Below, piece by piece: positions 1-9,024 of a stretch of DNA of 64,000 bases. The position numbers and the translations under genes were made by a program. The stretch spans positions 1,364,001-1,428,000 of the forward strand of contig NZ_JABWTA010000001.1 of the NCBI RefSeq assembly GCF_013371495.1. Reading direction: 5' to 3'. The first letter of the stretch is position 1, and each line of letters starts with the position of its first letter. Source of the stretch: Altererythrobacter lutimaris. GTDB lineage: Bacteria > Pseudomonadota > Alphaproteobacteria > Sphingomonadales > Sphingomonadaceae. The notes under the pieces were generated by a model. The model had not been told where the DNA came from and ran no database searches. It saw nothing but the letters and a program-made list of their open reading frames with translations.

Positions 1-2161
1 CTTCGCGCAGGAAACGCTCGACCATTTGGCTCGCGCGCTCCGCATCGAAGTCCGGGAATTCAGCAGACAGGTCTTCGCCGCGCGCAACAGCCTCAGCAAA
101 CCGGGTAAGCACTTCCAAGCCATCGTCGGCACAGATACGCGCGCGCATGGCCATGAACCGCTCGCGCTGCTCGGCTGATGGGCCTTGTCCGCTAGCACCG
201 GGAGGAGGACCACCTGCTCCAGTTGGACGACCGGGAGGGCCGCCTGCGCCTGGGGGCGGACCACCGCGAGGAGCCGCTGCGCCAAAGCTGCCCCGCGTGG
301 TGAGACCGAAGACCAGTCGCTCGGACCGCGTTTCCTCATAAGTTACAAATCGTTGGTCGAGCGCAACCAGCTGGCCATTGCCATCGCGCGTGACGCGGTC
401 GGGAAAAGCATCTTCAATCGCTTGCGTAAGCGCTGGGAAACCGCTGGTCACATCCTCAGAGGTGTTGCGGACATATTCGACGTTAAGGCGGGTGTTATCC
501 CAGAAAGGCAATTCCCAGTTTGCCCCGAATTTCCAGTCGCGCTGCTGCTCATCACGCAGATTGGCATTCCCGCCGGACGTAAGCGTCACAAGCACCGTCT
601 CGCCATTGATCAGATCAAACACCGGAACGTTCAACGTCTCGATAACGGGGCTGCCAAGTTGCGTCAGGCTGGGTGCGACTTGCGTGAGGATATAGGTGCC
701 GGTCAGCGTTAATCCGCTCGCCGGAACCCATGTAAACCCTGCGCTTGCGTCGGTCAGCGTGCCGAAATCGGAGAGCTCTTCGATCCCGCCGCTGAAGTTC
801 AGCGTAAGTCCGCCAATCGCGCCCCAAGCACCGCCTCGGTCAGCAATGGGGATCGCGACATTGGCGCCCGCTTCAAAGCGCGAGCGATCGAGTTTGGTTT
901 CCTGCAGGGTTCGCGTGTCCGAGCTCTTGATCTGCAGCCAGTCGAACCCCGCATCCAATGTGACGGAGACCTCGCCCGCAGGCAGCAAAATCGGATTGCC
1001 ATTCAATGTGATCTGATTGTCAGAACGCAGCGTGCGATTGGTCGCTCGCTCTACATCCAGTTCGAGACTTTCAGGTAGCACGCCGTCGAGCGCAAGCGTG
1101 CCGAGCAGCGCTGCATCTTCAAGCGTTTGAGTGTCGAATGGCTGATCGATCAGCGTGGTCGTGTCAGTCGCAGTGCCATTGGACGTCGCTGTCATCTGCC
1201 AACCGCCCAAGCGGCGTGAATGGGTAAGGCCGACAGAGAAATTGTCGCTATCGGTGCGCCGTTCGAGCGGTGTGTCAGCGCCGAATGTGCGAAACTGTGT
1301 GTTCCCAATACCGTCGGTCAGCAAAACCGAGTTCAAGCCGGAAAGGCTGCGGCTCTCTGACCGCTCATAAGTCCCGTTAAGCGTAAGCAGACTGCCGTTG
1401 TCGGGATCGGATGTCGTCCAGTTTAGCGTTGCTTCCGCTTGCGTCTGATCCCCCACAAGACTGCGAAAGCGCGCCGGATCAGGGTCGCCGACGACTGTGC
1501 TTTCAGAACCGTCGGTCTGGTCGACATCGCGCTCAGCCTCGGTCAACAATGTGCGATCATTGATTTCAGCGTTGAAATTCAGCCGGTTGCCTTGATCAAA
1601 CTTGAGATAGGTGAACTCGACTTCGCGCGCGGCATAACCGCCATCCGAGGGCCCTTCCCACTCCAGCTCAACTTCGCGACTGTTGTAATTCTCTTTGAGA
1701 ATGATGTTCACGACGCGCCGATCAGGCGGAAAGCCAAAGCGCTGCGCGACTTCCTCGGGCATCACTTCGACTTTGGCGATGGCTTCAGGCGGATAAGAGC
1801 GCAATTCGCGGAAACTAGAAATCCGCAAACCATTGACCAGGATAGCAGGCGGTCCGCCGCCGCCCCGCCCGCGCGACGATCCGGTTTGCGGCGCGATAAC
1901 AGCCAGCAGTTCTGTGATCGAGTTCGCCCCGATGCCTTCAATATCGGCTTCATCCAGCTCCAGCACCGGTGCTTGCTCCACCTGCAATTGCCCTCGCAAC
2001 CGCTCGCCGCGCACGATGATCGCCCCTTCGTCAGGGGCCTCGATAGCCGGCGGCGGCTCGTCTGCAGCTGTTGCAGGCTTATCAGCGGTTTGCGCCTGGA
2101 TTGGCGCCGCGATCAGGCACAGCAGGCACGTGCCAGCCAAAAAGGAAGTGGGGGACTTCAT
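1..2161 (-). CDS. TonB-dependent receptor, 3' end beyond window
   Basis: Outer-membrane TonB-dependent receptor read from an ATG at 2161 and open to the left edge (about 720 residues visible). Residues 1-23 form a signal peptide ending near PIQAQ. A plug domain follows at about 62-157, with an ILVNG stretch and a VNIILKEN end typical of plugs, then many alternating beta-strand segments of the barrel. A Pro/Gly-rich insertion at about residues 624-660 is followed by a charged helical stretch, which is unusual inside a barrel. The substrate cannot be read from sequence. It is divergent from infA. The C-terminal strand is missing because of the window edge, not a frameshift. Confidence 0.9.
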   Translation of the reverse strand, partial: MKSPTSFLAGTCLLCLIAAPIQAQTADKPATAADEPPPAIEAPDEGAIIVRGERLRGQLQVEQAPVLELDEADIEGIGANSITELLAVIAPQTGSSRGRGGGGPPAILVNGLRISSFRELRSYPPEAIAKVEVMPEEVAQRFGFPPDRRVVNIILKENYNSREVELEWEGPSDGGYAAREVEFTYLKFDQGNRLNFNAEINDRTLLTEAERDVDQTDGSESTVVGDPDPARFRSLVGDQTQAEATLNWTTSDPDNGSLLTLNGTYERSESRSLSGLNSVLLTDGIGNTQFRTFGADTPLERRTDSDNFSVGLTHSRRLGGWQMTATSNGTATDTTTLIDQPFDTQTLEDAALLGTLALDGVLPESLELDVERATNRTLRSDNQITLNGNPILLPAGEVSVTLDAGFDWLQIKSSDTRTLQETKLDRSRFEAGANVAIPIADRGGAWGAIGGLTLNFSGGIEELSDFGTLTDASAGFTWVPASGLTLTGTYILTQVAPSLTQLGSPVIETLNVPVFDLINGETVLVTLTSGGNANLRDEQQRDWKFGANWELPFWDNTRLNVEYVRNTSEDVTSGFPALTQAIEDAFPDRVTRDGNGQLVALDQRFVTYEETRSERLVFGLTTRGSFGAAAPRGGPPPGAGGPPGRPTGAGGPPPGASGQGPSAEQRERFMAMRARICADDGLEVLTRFAEAVARGEDLSAEFPDFDAERASQMVERFLRE

Positions 2162-2357
2162 GGGGATCGGCTTTCCAGTAGAGGACGCTTGGTGGCAAGC
2201 TGCTGAATTGTAACATCTTGCATCACCGCGCTTGAACACCACATTACAACGCAAGCACACAGAATTAGCTCCCCAAACGCATGAGGCTTCCCTTTTTTCC
2301 CTCACGCGGCTATTGGGCGCGCCACTAACTCGGTTGAATACGTAGATAAGGAATTAC

Positions 2358-2627
2358 ATGGCCAAAGAAGAACTCCTCGAAATGCGCGGCAAGGTGGTCG
2401 AACTGCTGCCTAACGCGATGTTCCGGGTCGAGCTCGAAAACGGCCATGAGGTCCTCGGGCACACCGCCGGCAAGATGCGCAAGAACCGCATCCGTGTACT
2501 GGTGGGCGATGAAGTGCTGTGCGAACTCACGCCTTATGATTTGACCAAAGCGCGGATCACCTATCGCTTTATGCCGGGCCGTGGCGGCCCTGGGCAAAAT
2601 GCCTCTCAGGGCCCTGGCCCACAATAA
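2358..2627 (+). CDS. infA: Translation initiation factor IF-1
   Basis: Small S1/OB-fold factor that binds the 30S A-site during initiation. The first 72 residues match IF-1 throughout (start [13 protein letters not shown], middle [17 protein letters not shown], end RITYRF). The protein is 89 residues because of a Gly/Pro/Gln-rich tail after RITYRF, whereas IF-1 is usually about 72. An AAGGA-type ribosome site lies about 8 nt before the ATG. It leads a plus-strand cluster with maf, an RNase E/G-like gene and yacG. Confidence 0.97.
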   Translation: MAKEELLEMRGKVVELLPNAMFRVELENGHEVLGHTAGKMRKNRIRVLVGDEVLCELTPYDLTKARITYRFMPGRGGPGQNASQGPGPQ

Positions 2628-2658
2628 TCGGTGGCGCTGAGTGGGCGCTGCTGACCCC

Positions 2659-3222
2659 ATGCAACTTATCCTCGCATCTGCTTCGCCGCGTCGGCGAGAA
2701 CTGATAGCGCGTCTCGGGCTCGAGCCTTCTGGGATTGCGCCTGCTGACATTGACGAAACGCCGCAAAAGGGCGAACTTCCGCGCGATTATGCACAGCGCA
2801 TGGCACGCGAGAAAGCGCTCGCAGTGAATGCGGAAGGCCATGTGCTAGCAGGCGACACGGTTGTTGCCGCGGGACGACGTATTCTGCCCAAAGCCGAGGA
2901 CGAAGCGACCGCACGCCAGTGCTTGGATATACTTTCAGGTCGCCGCCATCGCGTGTTGTCTGCGATTGCATTGAAAGCGCCCGATGGAACCGTGCGAGAG
3001 CGCCTTTCCGATACAATCGTGCGCTTCAAACGGCTCTCGACTGAAGAAATCGCGTCATACCTCGCAAGCGGCGAATGGGAAGGCAAAGCAGGCGGCTATG
3101 CCATTCAGGGCGCAGCGGAGGGGCTGATCCAGCGTATCGATGGGAGCCATTCCGGCGTGGTTGGCCTACCGCTCTATGAAACGCGAGCGCTTTTAAAAGC
3201 GGCAGGGTTCAAAATTGGCTGA
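2659..3222 (+). CDS. maf: Maf-family nucleotide pyrophosphatase
   Basis: Maf/HAM1-like nucleoside triphosphate pyrophosphatase that hydrolyses non-canonical or methylated NTPs. It shows the family start LILASASPRRRELI, the catalytic-region motif LAGDTVV, and the GKAGGYAIQG and SGVVGLPLYE signatures near the C-terminus. I place the start at the ATG at 2659 because the family begins at MxLILASASPRR. An in-frame GTG at 2641 would add six residues and is possible. The stop overlaps the TTG start of the next gene by 8 nt, implying translational coupling. Confidence 0.93.
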   Translation: MQLILASASPRRRELIARLGLEPSGIAPADIDETPQKGELPRDYAQRMAREKALAVNAEGHVLAGDTVVAAGRRILPKAEDEATARQCLDILSGRRHRVLSAIALKAPDGTVRERLSDTIVRFKRLSTEEIASYLASGEWEGKAGGYAIQGAAEGLIQRIDGSHSGVVGLPLYETRALLKAAGFKIG

Positions 3223-4171
3223 GTGGCTGATCGAAGACGGCATTGGCGAACGCCGTGCGCTTCTGGTCGATGGCGAAGACGTTCTGGCAGCGAAGCTCAT
3301 TTGGCCGGGCGAATTGGCTGCAGGCGAGCTGGTCGATGCGCGCCTCACTTCCAAAACATCCGGTGCGCGCCGCGGGCTTGCTGTAACAGGCAAGGGGCAG
3401 GAACTGCTCGTCGATCATCTGCCAGCTGATGTCACGGAAGGCGAGACAATCAAGCTTACCGTCACCCGCGCACCCATTGCAGAGCGTGGCCGCTTCAAGC
3501 ATGCACAAGGGCGGGTCGTTAGAGAGGCAGTTCAAGAGTCTCCGCTATGGCTGGAACAGGCGACTACGGTTCGCGCATTCTCGCCGGATCATTGGGACGA
3601 GATCTGGCATACGGCATCATCAGGCGAAGTGGCCTTCGACGGCGGCTCGCTGTTGTTCAGCGTGACCCCTGCGATGACATTGATCGATGTCGATGGAGAA
3701 GGAAGTCCGCGTGACGTGGCTCTGGCCGCAGTGCCGGCCATCGCTCGCTGGCTTTCGCTATTTGACCTCGGCGGCAATATCGGGATCGATTTTCCGACCA
3801 TCGAAGCGAAAACGGACCGGAAAGCCGTGGACAGCGCGCTGGCTGACGCGCTTGATCACTGGCCGCATGAACGCACGGCAATGAATGGCTTTGGCTTTGT
3901 TCAACTCGTCGCCCGACTCGAGGGGCCCTCATTGCTGCATCGTTTCGCGACTTCTCGCACGGGGATGTGCGCAAGGATGGCACTCCGTCAGGCTGAGCGT
4001 GCCTCAGGAAACGGGAATACTCTGCTTCTGAGAGTGCACCCTGCCCTTAAGGCCAAGCTCAAACCGGATTGGATTGACGAACTTGTCCGGCGCAGCGGTC
4101 GAAAAGTAGAGATTGAGACAGATCCGGGCCTTGCGCTCGAAACACCTCAAGCCCAGATTATCGACCAATGA
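3215..4171 (+). CDS. Short RNase E/G-family protein
   Basis: A 318-residue relative of the catalytic region of RNase E/G. Residues about 30-110 resemble the S1-containing front part. IGIDFPT at about 187-193 corresponds to the Mg-binding IDF motif of RNase E/G, and HERTAMNGFGFVQLVAR corresponds to the following NDRA...GLLEMSR block. The second metal-ligand Asp appears to be Glu here, and no CPxC zinc-link motif follows, so tetramerisation as in RNase E looks unlikely. It starts at TTG 3215 inside maf and overlaps yacG by 4 nt (ATGA). The maf / RNase-like / yacG order is familiar in alphaproteobacteria. Substrate unknown. Confidence 0.8.
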   Translation: MAEWLIEDGIGERRALLVDGEDVLAAKLIWPGELAAGELVDARLTSKTSGARRGLAVTGKGQELLVDHLPADVTEGETIKLTVTRAPIAERGRFKHAQGRVVREAVQESPLWLEQATTVRAFSPDHWDEIWHTASSGEVAFDGGSLLFSVTPAMTLIDVDGEGSPRDVALAAVPAIARWLSLFDLGGNIGIDFPTIEAKTDRKAVDSALADALDHWPHERTAMNGFGFVQLVARLEGPSLLHRFATSRTGMCARMALRQAERASGNGNTLLLRVHPALKAKLKPDWIDELVRRSGRKVEIETDPGLALETPQAQIIDQ

Positions 4172-4389
4172 CCTCACGCAAACTTTGCCCCATCTGCAAG
4201 AAACCTCGCGACCACGCGCTCAAGCAGCGAAGCGGTAGCGCAAAAGAGAATCCGTTCGCTCCATTCTGCTCCAGCCGCTGCAAGGACCGCGATCTCGCGC
4301 GGTGGTTTGGCGATGGCTATGCAGTGCCCGGAAGACCGGCAAGTCCGGAAGAGATCGCTGGCGAAATCGTACGCGAAGAGCACGACTGA
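4168..4389 (+). CDS. yacG: DNA gyrase inhibitor YacG
   Basis: A 73-residue zinc-binding protein with CPICKKP near the N-terminus and CSSRCKDRDLARW in the middle, the C-x2-C / C-x3-C ligand set of YacG. In E. coli the protein binds GyrB and inhibits gyrase. The ATG overlaps the stop of the RNase E/G-like gene by 4 nt, so it is the last gene of this cluster. The acidic C-terminal tail ending REEHD is in line with the family. Confidence 0.92.
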   Translation: MTSRKLCPICKKPRDHALKQRSGSAKENPFAPFCSSRCKDRDLARWFGDGYAVPGRPASPEEIAGEIVREEHD

Positions 4390-4487
4390 GATTCCCGCCA
4401 ATTGGCACTTGCCAAAGCGCGTCTGCCACGCCATAGGGCGGCGCTCCAACCGCGCGCGGCCATATCTGATACCGCGCTCGCATGGAT

Positions 4488-4563
4488 GCCTCGGTAGCTC
4501 AGTTGGTAGAGCATACGACTGAAAATCGTAGTGTCGGTGGTTCGATCCCGCCCCGAGGCACCA
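4488..4563 (+). tRNA. tRNA-Phe (GAA)
   Basis: A full 76-nt cloverleaf including encoded CCA. The 7-bp acceptor stem pairs 4488-4494 with 4553-4559. A D-arm with AGTTGGTA loop, a 5-bp anticodon stem with loop CTGAAAA giving anticodon GAA, and a T-arm with loop TTCGATC are all present. A short T run follows at about 4566. The downstream block to 7.7 kb is A+T-richer than the surroundings. Confidence 0.98.
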
Positions 4564-4679
4564 CCTTTTTCTAACGGTGCTGAGAGTTAGACCCGGCGAA
4601 TGGGCAGGTCTCTGCTAAACCTTGCTGGTTTTCGGCTCCAACTTCGTCAGGCCTGCGTGCTTATGCTCGCCCTGGAGAC

Positions 4680-5321
4680 TTAGGCTTGGAAGTCAGCCGA
4701 CGATCCAAAAACGCCGGCTTCGAATTGATCCCCGGCCCATTGATGGATTTCGTAGTCACGAGCATATCTTTCCGCGATCTGATCCCTTGCGGCAAGGAAA
4801 CTTTCGTCTGTTTCGATAACCGGACTTGCATTTAGTTTCTTTGGGACAACCCCGCCGGCATCATAGCGGACTGCCATGTGCTTGAGCCCTTCTTCTAGAC
4901 GCTCGAATGGAATGAGTGCATCACAGACAAGATTATCATTCTCATCTTCAAATTTGAGATGCTGCGGAATTACTTGAGAAAAGTTACGCGCACACCAGTC
5001 ATCCAAGAATTCTTCAAAGTTCATATTGCCTGTATACAACCTCGGATCAGCGGCAAAATTCTCATGCCTATGGGACTTATACAAACTCCACAGCCAATCG
5101 CGCGGTTCACGGATAACGCCCCAAACAAAGAACTCATCGAAAGGTATTTTCTCAAATAGCCAGGCGAACTTTTGCTTAATCTGGTGAACAGCGTCGTGCT
5201 TCCCCCATTCGGATCGAACGATCCTGATGTCTGCCATATGCTGAAACATGTTCTCGACGCTCGTCGAACCGGTTTTCAACCCAGCAACAAATATGATCTT
5301 TCGCTTGATATCGATTAGCAT
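4680..5321 (-). CDS. Sulfotransferase-family protein
   Basis: A 213-residue cytosolic protein with the PAPS-dependent sulfotransferase signature. The 5'-phosphosulfate loop is AGLKTGSTSVENMF at about residues 13-26, and the 3'-phosphate motif is VIREPRDWLWSLY at about 69-81. It would transfer sulfate from PAPS to an unknown acceptor, perhaps a glycan made with the neighbouring glycosyltransferase. It lies 63 nt downstream of that gene in the same direction. Base composition is lower in GC than the flanks, suggesting transfer. The ribosome site is weak. Confidence 0.8.
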   Translation of the reverse strand: MLIDIKRKIIFVAGLKTGSTSVENMFQHMADIRIVRSEWGKHDAVHQIKQKFAWLFEKIPFDEFFVWGVIREPRDWLWSLYKSHRHENFAADPRLYTGNMNFEEFLDDWCARNFSQVIPQHLKFEDENDNLVCDALIPFERLEEGLKHMAVRYDAGGVVPKKLNASPVIETDESFLAARDQIAERYARDYEIHQWAGDQFEAGVFGSSADFQA

Positions 5322-5384
5322 GGTTGATTCTCTGATATTGAAACACTGCAGAGGACGCCGACATATTGGAAGTCGATTCAGACT

Positions 5385-7727
5385 CTATTTCCTTCCTCCT
5401 TCACGAAAGGCCCCTATCCTGTCGAGATTTCCAATCGTCACCGCCTCAATGAAATCGAGGCGCATTACTGGGTCCGCCGGGAAATAGAGCAAGAAGCCCT
5501 CGACAAAATAGGTGGGTCTGGTCCCATTACGGTTTCTATGCGCATTGAATTCTACTACGTAGCTTGAACCAGCCTCCGAAGGTGAAATTTCCAGCTGAAC
5601 CCATTTCTCCTTACCGCTAGGTAGTTCCCCATCGATCACACGGTCATCAACCACAATGGAATAGTGACAAAGTGCATTCTCATCGCCACGCAGCTTGATC
5701 ATCAGACTCAAGCCCTCGTGAGGCTCATTCAGGCGAAAGCTTAGCTGACCCTGTGCATCCTTAACCCGGCAACCCCTCTCCTCTGGCCAATACCACCCAA
5801 GACCGGATCGATATGTCTCGGCAGAACGCATGCCCGTCCAAACGTGCCTTGACGTATTTCGGGTCAGAGAATGCCAGTGCCCTATGTACGCTTCCGGGGC
5901 GCTTAGCTCATCCTCCGACTTATGAGCGGTTCTGTCCTGCTGCGCTTGAAAAGAACTCAATTGAGAAACAATCTGGTTCGCTAATTCAGACCATGTCCTA
6001 GGGGAATATTCGTCAGCGATACGCTCCTCAAGCTGAGTAAGGTATTCATCGTCAGTGACTAGTCGCTCGGCTTTCGCAAAAAGATCTTCAGCATTGCCAG
6101 ATTCTGCATAGACTGCGAACTCACCGCCGGCTTCAGGAAGTGAGGCTGCATCCGACGCTAGGGGTACCCTGCCGTAACAAAGCGACTCTGTTACAGGCAG
6201 ACCCCATCCTTCATAGACGCTTGGATAAAGTGTGAAGCGGCAATTCTTATAAAGAAGGCCCAGCTCTGCATCTGACAATCCAGAAAGCATAAGAACATTA
6301 TCCTTGAGCGCCATATCCGAATCGAGCTGGTCATAAATCTCGTCGTTCAGCCATCCGCGATTTCCGACACACACGAGCTTGGGCACATTGGAAACACCGA
6401 GCTTGTCGATCAGTTTGGACCAAGCTTCAAACGCAAAGAGATGACCTTTTCTAGACTCGATCGTGGACACGAAAAGGACAAACTTGCCAGGTTCGAGTTG
6501 CCAATCTTCCAGCCTGTTGAGCTGCGCCAGCGTGCTTGCATCTTTTCTAAAGTCGCTATCCAATGGAATGACGGCGATGCTTTCATCCTTAACTTCATGA
6601 CCGAGCAATGAAGCGACCCCTCTAAGATCTTTTGCCGTGTACTCAGAATTGACTAAAAAATAGTCAGCGTGATCGAATACACCTAAAGCCCAGCTGATAA
6701 AGTCTTGTGTCAGTTCACGTGTACAATGCTCCGATGCCATTATTGGGATCATGTCATGAACAAATGGGATGTATTTAATGCCTCGCGTGGCCTTGGCATG
6801 GCGCACGTAAAGGAAGTAGTTTTGCAACCACCAACTCGTTCCCAGATTTACAAGTGTCGCACCGCGCGGAAATGTAAACGGAGGGCTCAGTGTTAATCCC
6901 AATTGCAGGTCAGACAGGAGAGCTTCCCATTTCACTTCGTCCTCTTCCCCACCTGCCACGGCAAGTTCACACAACTGAGTGAACATAGATGTTGGAACAC
7001 TCAGCCATTCATCGCGACCTTGCGTAAAACAGCACAGCATTACAGCTTCACTATTTCCAGTATCTAAGGCAGCTATGATTGTTTCGATCTGAACTCGCTG
7101 AATGCCTGTAGGTAACCTGGCGTTACGCCAGTAGGATACGAGATCGGATATATCGAAGACTACTGTGTCATAGCGAGCTTGGTCAGCGTCCAGGTCGTGC
7201 CGCTGAAGCGACAGCTGCCTACGACTGATCTCTCGCAAACGGCTTAAAAGGGGGGCTTCTAATTCACGTTCCGGAAACTGATGGATCAGCTCACTCAGAG
7301 CTGAGCTGCCTCCATGACGAGCTTGCCGTGACAGCAAGTCGAGCAACTCCTCCTCTTCGCGCGGGGCATCCAGTCCAACGTGGCAAGCCGCCAAGAAGTG
7401 TTCGATTGCTATTTCGAATTTTCCAAGATTCTTAGCCGCATGTGCTGCGTGAACCAGTGTCTCAGTATCTTCCGGATCTAACGCAATTGCTTCCTGATAT
7501 GCCCGCAATGCAAAGGACAAATCATCCTGCTCTTTCAATGCATGGCCAAGCTGCACCCAAATGTGGGCGAGGCTTGCATCTTGCTTCACCGCTTCAGTGT
7601 AATGTACCGCCGCACCCTTCCAATCCCCGGCATCGCGTGCTGAATCTCCCATTCGAATAGAAACCTGGAGAGGAGTCTCTGTGATCCGTTCGGCCGACTC
7701 TGCGGACTGTGTTTTCTTTTTGAACAT
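5385..7727 (-). CDS. TPR-containing GT4-family glycosyltransferase
   Basis: A 780-residue three-part protein. Residues about 20-130 form TPR-like helices (YTEAVKQD, YQEAIALDP). Residues about 190-600 form a GT-B, GT4-type glycosyltransferase with LPTGIQRV, VHDMIPI, LFVSTIESRKGH and the donor-binding YPSVYEGWGLPVTES. The last 150 or so residues are rich in predicted strands (HYSIVVDDRV, WVQLEIS) and may be a carbohydrate-binding or lectin-like domain; I do not recognise its family. No signal peptide. It is followed by the sulfotransferase gene, and both sit in the A+T-richer block beside tRNA-Phe. Confidence 0.85.
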   Translation of the reverse strand: MFKKKTQSAESAERITETPLQVSIRMGDSARDAGDWKGAAVHYTEAVKQDASLAHIWVQLGHALKEQDDLSFALRAYQEAIALDPEDTETLVHAAHAAKNLGKFEIAIEHFLAACHVGLDAPREEEELLDLLSRQARHGGSSALSELIHQFPERELEAPLLSRLREISRRQLSLQRHDLDADQARYDTVVFDISDLVSYWRNARLPTGIQRVQIETIIAALDTGNSEAVMLCCFTQGRDEWLSVPTSMFTQLCELAVAGGEEDEVKWEALLSDLQLGLTLSPPFTFPRGATLVNLGTSWWLQNYFLYVRHAKATRGIKYIPFVHDMIPIMASEHCTRELTQDFISWALGVFDHADYFLVNSEYTAKDLRGVASLLGHEVKDESIAVIPLDSDFRKDASTLAQLNRLEDWQLEPGKFVLFVSTIESRKGHLFAFEAWSKLIDKLGVSNVPKLVCVGNRGWLNDEIYDQLDSDMALKDNVLMLSGLSDAELGLLYKNCRFTLYPSVYEGWGLPVTESLCYGRVPLASDAASLPEAGGEFAVYAESGNAEDLFAKAERLVTDDEYLTQLEERIADEYSPRTWSELANQIVSQLSSFQAQQDRTAHKSEDELSAPEAYIGHWHSLTRNTSRHVWTGMRSAETYRSGLGWYWPEERGCRVKDAQGQLSFRLNEPHEGLSLMIKLRGDENALCHYSIVVDDRVIDGELPSGKEKWVQLEISPSEAGSSYVVEFNAHRNRNGTRPTYFVEGFLLYFPADPVMRLDFIEAVTIGNLDRIGAFREGGRK

Positions 7728-8153
7728 AAGGTTTGAAGCTCTCGATCATTTTCGCGTCCGAGCCAGTCCTTTGCGGACAAACGCTAAGGGCTTGCACATC
7801 GCTACATTTGCACAGCCATAATGCGAAGGCCATAACCTCAAGAAATGGTAATCCGAAGCCTGCGTCTAGCGAAGGCAAGAGGAATTTTTCGCACCTTGGA
7901 TCAGACTTATCAGTAGGCATTTGTCAGTAGGCATTTGGGGACATTCACTAAGCTATACAAACGAAACGCAGAGATAAATCCGCTCCAAACTCTAACACCC
8001 AACACTTTGCTGCCCCATTGGTCTCAGGCCGTGCAGCGATTGCAAGACGAGCGCATTGCGCCTATGGAGAATGCCTCGCCCCGGTAGCAGCGACGCAGAC
8101 CTGCATCGCCTCGCCGGGGCGGCGTGTTTCTATCACTCGGAAAGCCATTGCAC
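7728..8153. other. 426-nt gene-free region
   Basis: I find no convincing gene here; the short open frames lack codon bias and ribosome sites. The left part is A+T-rich and probably holds the promoter of the glycosyltransferase reading left. It contains a perfect tandem 14-mer (7910-7937). The right part, about 8040-8125, is GC-rich with several CGCC/GGCG inverted segments just before purC, possibly a leader hairpin. I found no convincing direct copy of the tRNA-Phe 3' end. Confidence 0.5.
7910..7937. repeat. Perfect 14-bp tandem duplication
   Basis: The unit TCAGTAGGCATTTG occurs twice in immediate succession (7910-7923 and 7924-7937) within the gene-free region between the glycosyltransferase and purC. 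Probably a slippage product. Confidence 0.9.
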
Positions 8154-8954
8154 ATGTCCCGTCGTCGCCAGATTTACGAAGGCAAGGCCAAGATCCTTTA
8201 TGAAGGTCCTGAGCCCGGAACTATCATCCAGTATTTCAAGGATGACGCGACTGCTTTCAACGCGGAGAAAAAGGGCACAATCAACGGCAAGGGCGTGATC
8301 AATAACCGGATCTCCGAAGCGGTGTTCACCCGTCTGGCGCATATCGGCATTCCGACGCACTTCCTCCGCCGCTTGAATATGCGCGAGCAGCTGGTCCGCC
8401 AGTGCGAAATCATTCCGATCGAAGTGGTTGTGCGCAATGTCGCGGCAGGCTCGATCTGCAAGCGTTTGGGCCTGACAGAAGGAGATCCGCTGCCGCACAC
8501 GCTGATCGAGTATTACTACAAGGATGATGCGTTGGGCGATCCGCTAATCGCGGAAGAGCATATCGCGGCGTTCAATTGGGCAAGCCCTGACGAGATGCAG
8601 GACATCGCCAGTATGGCGATCCGCATCAACGACTTCATGTGCGGTATGTTCGCAGGCGCGAACATCCGCCTGGTCGACTTCAAACTGGAATTTGGCCGTA
8701 TTTTCGACGGCGATTTCAGCCGCGTCATTCTGGCCGACGAGATCAGCCCTGATGGCTGCCGTTTGTGGGACATGACTTCAGGCGAGAAACTCGACAAGGA
8801 TCGCTTCCGCCGCGACATGGGCGGCGAAGAAGAAGCCTATCGCGAAGTCGCACGTCGCTTGGGTCTGCTCAACGAGGACACAGGACCTGGCGAAGTGTTC
8901 GACATGTCGAGCCATCGCAGCCGTTTGCGCGGATCGCCCACGCCGAAGAAATAA
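8154..8954 (+). CDS. purC: SAICAR synthetase
   Basis: Phosphoribosylaminoimidazole-succinocarboxamide synthase, which joins aspartate to CAIR in purine synthesis. The 266-residue protein carries the family signatures [14 protein letters not shown] at the start, IPIEVVVRN in the middle and [10 protein letters not shown] plus [12 protein letters not shown] later. I chose the ATG at 8154 (GGAAAG upstream) over an upstream GTG at 8124 because the family begins close to RRxxIYEGKAK. The purine genes purS and purQ follow, separated by a peptidase gene. Confidence 0.96.
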   Translation: MSRRRQIYEGKAKILYEGPEPGTIIQYFKDDATAFNAEKKGTINGKGVINNRISEAVFTRLAHIGIPTHFLRRLNMREQLVRQCEIIPIEVVVRNVAAGSICKRLGLTEGDPLPHTLIEYYYKDDALGDPLIAEEHIAAFNWASPDEMQDIASMAIRINDFMCGMFAGANIRLVDFKLEFGRIFDGDFSRVILADEISPDGCRLWDMTSGEKLDKDRFRRDMGGEEEAYREVARRLGLLNEDTGPGEVFDMSSHRSRLRGSPTPKK

Positions 8955-9024
8955 GGCGCGGCGCGACCTGAAAAGCCGCGTTCATCGCCTTGTCATCAAA
9001 GCAAATTTAGGCCAGCAAGCACTT

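Noticed and set aside
185-712. Plus-strand open frames over the left edge
   Set aside because: They are antisense to the TonB-dependent receptor, which has a signal peptide, plug and barrel pattern in the other direction.
8040-8125. Possible partial copy of the tRNA-Phe ends (att site) before purC
   Set aside because: Short matches such as GCCTCG and GGTAGC occur, but they are interrupted, GC-rich and partly in the wrong orientation; no continuous copy of the tRNA 3' end was found.
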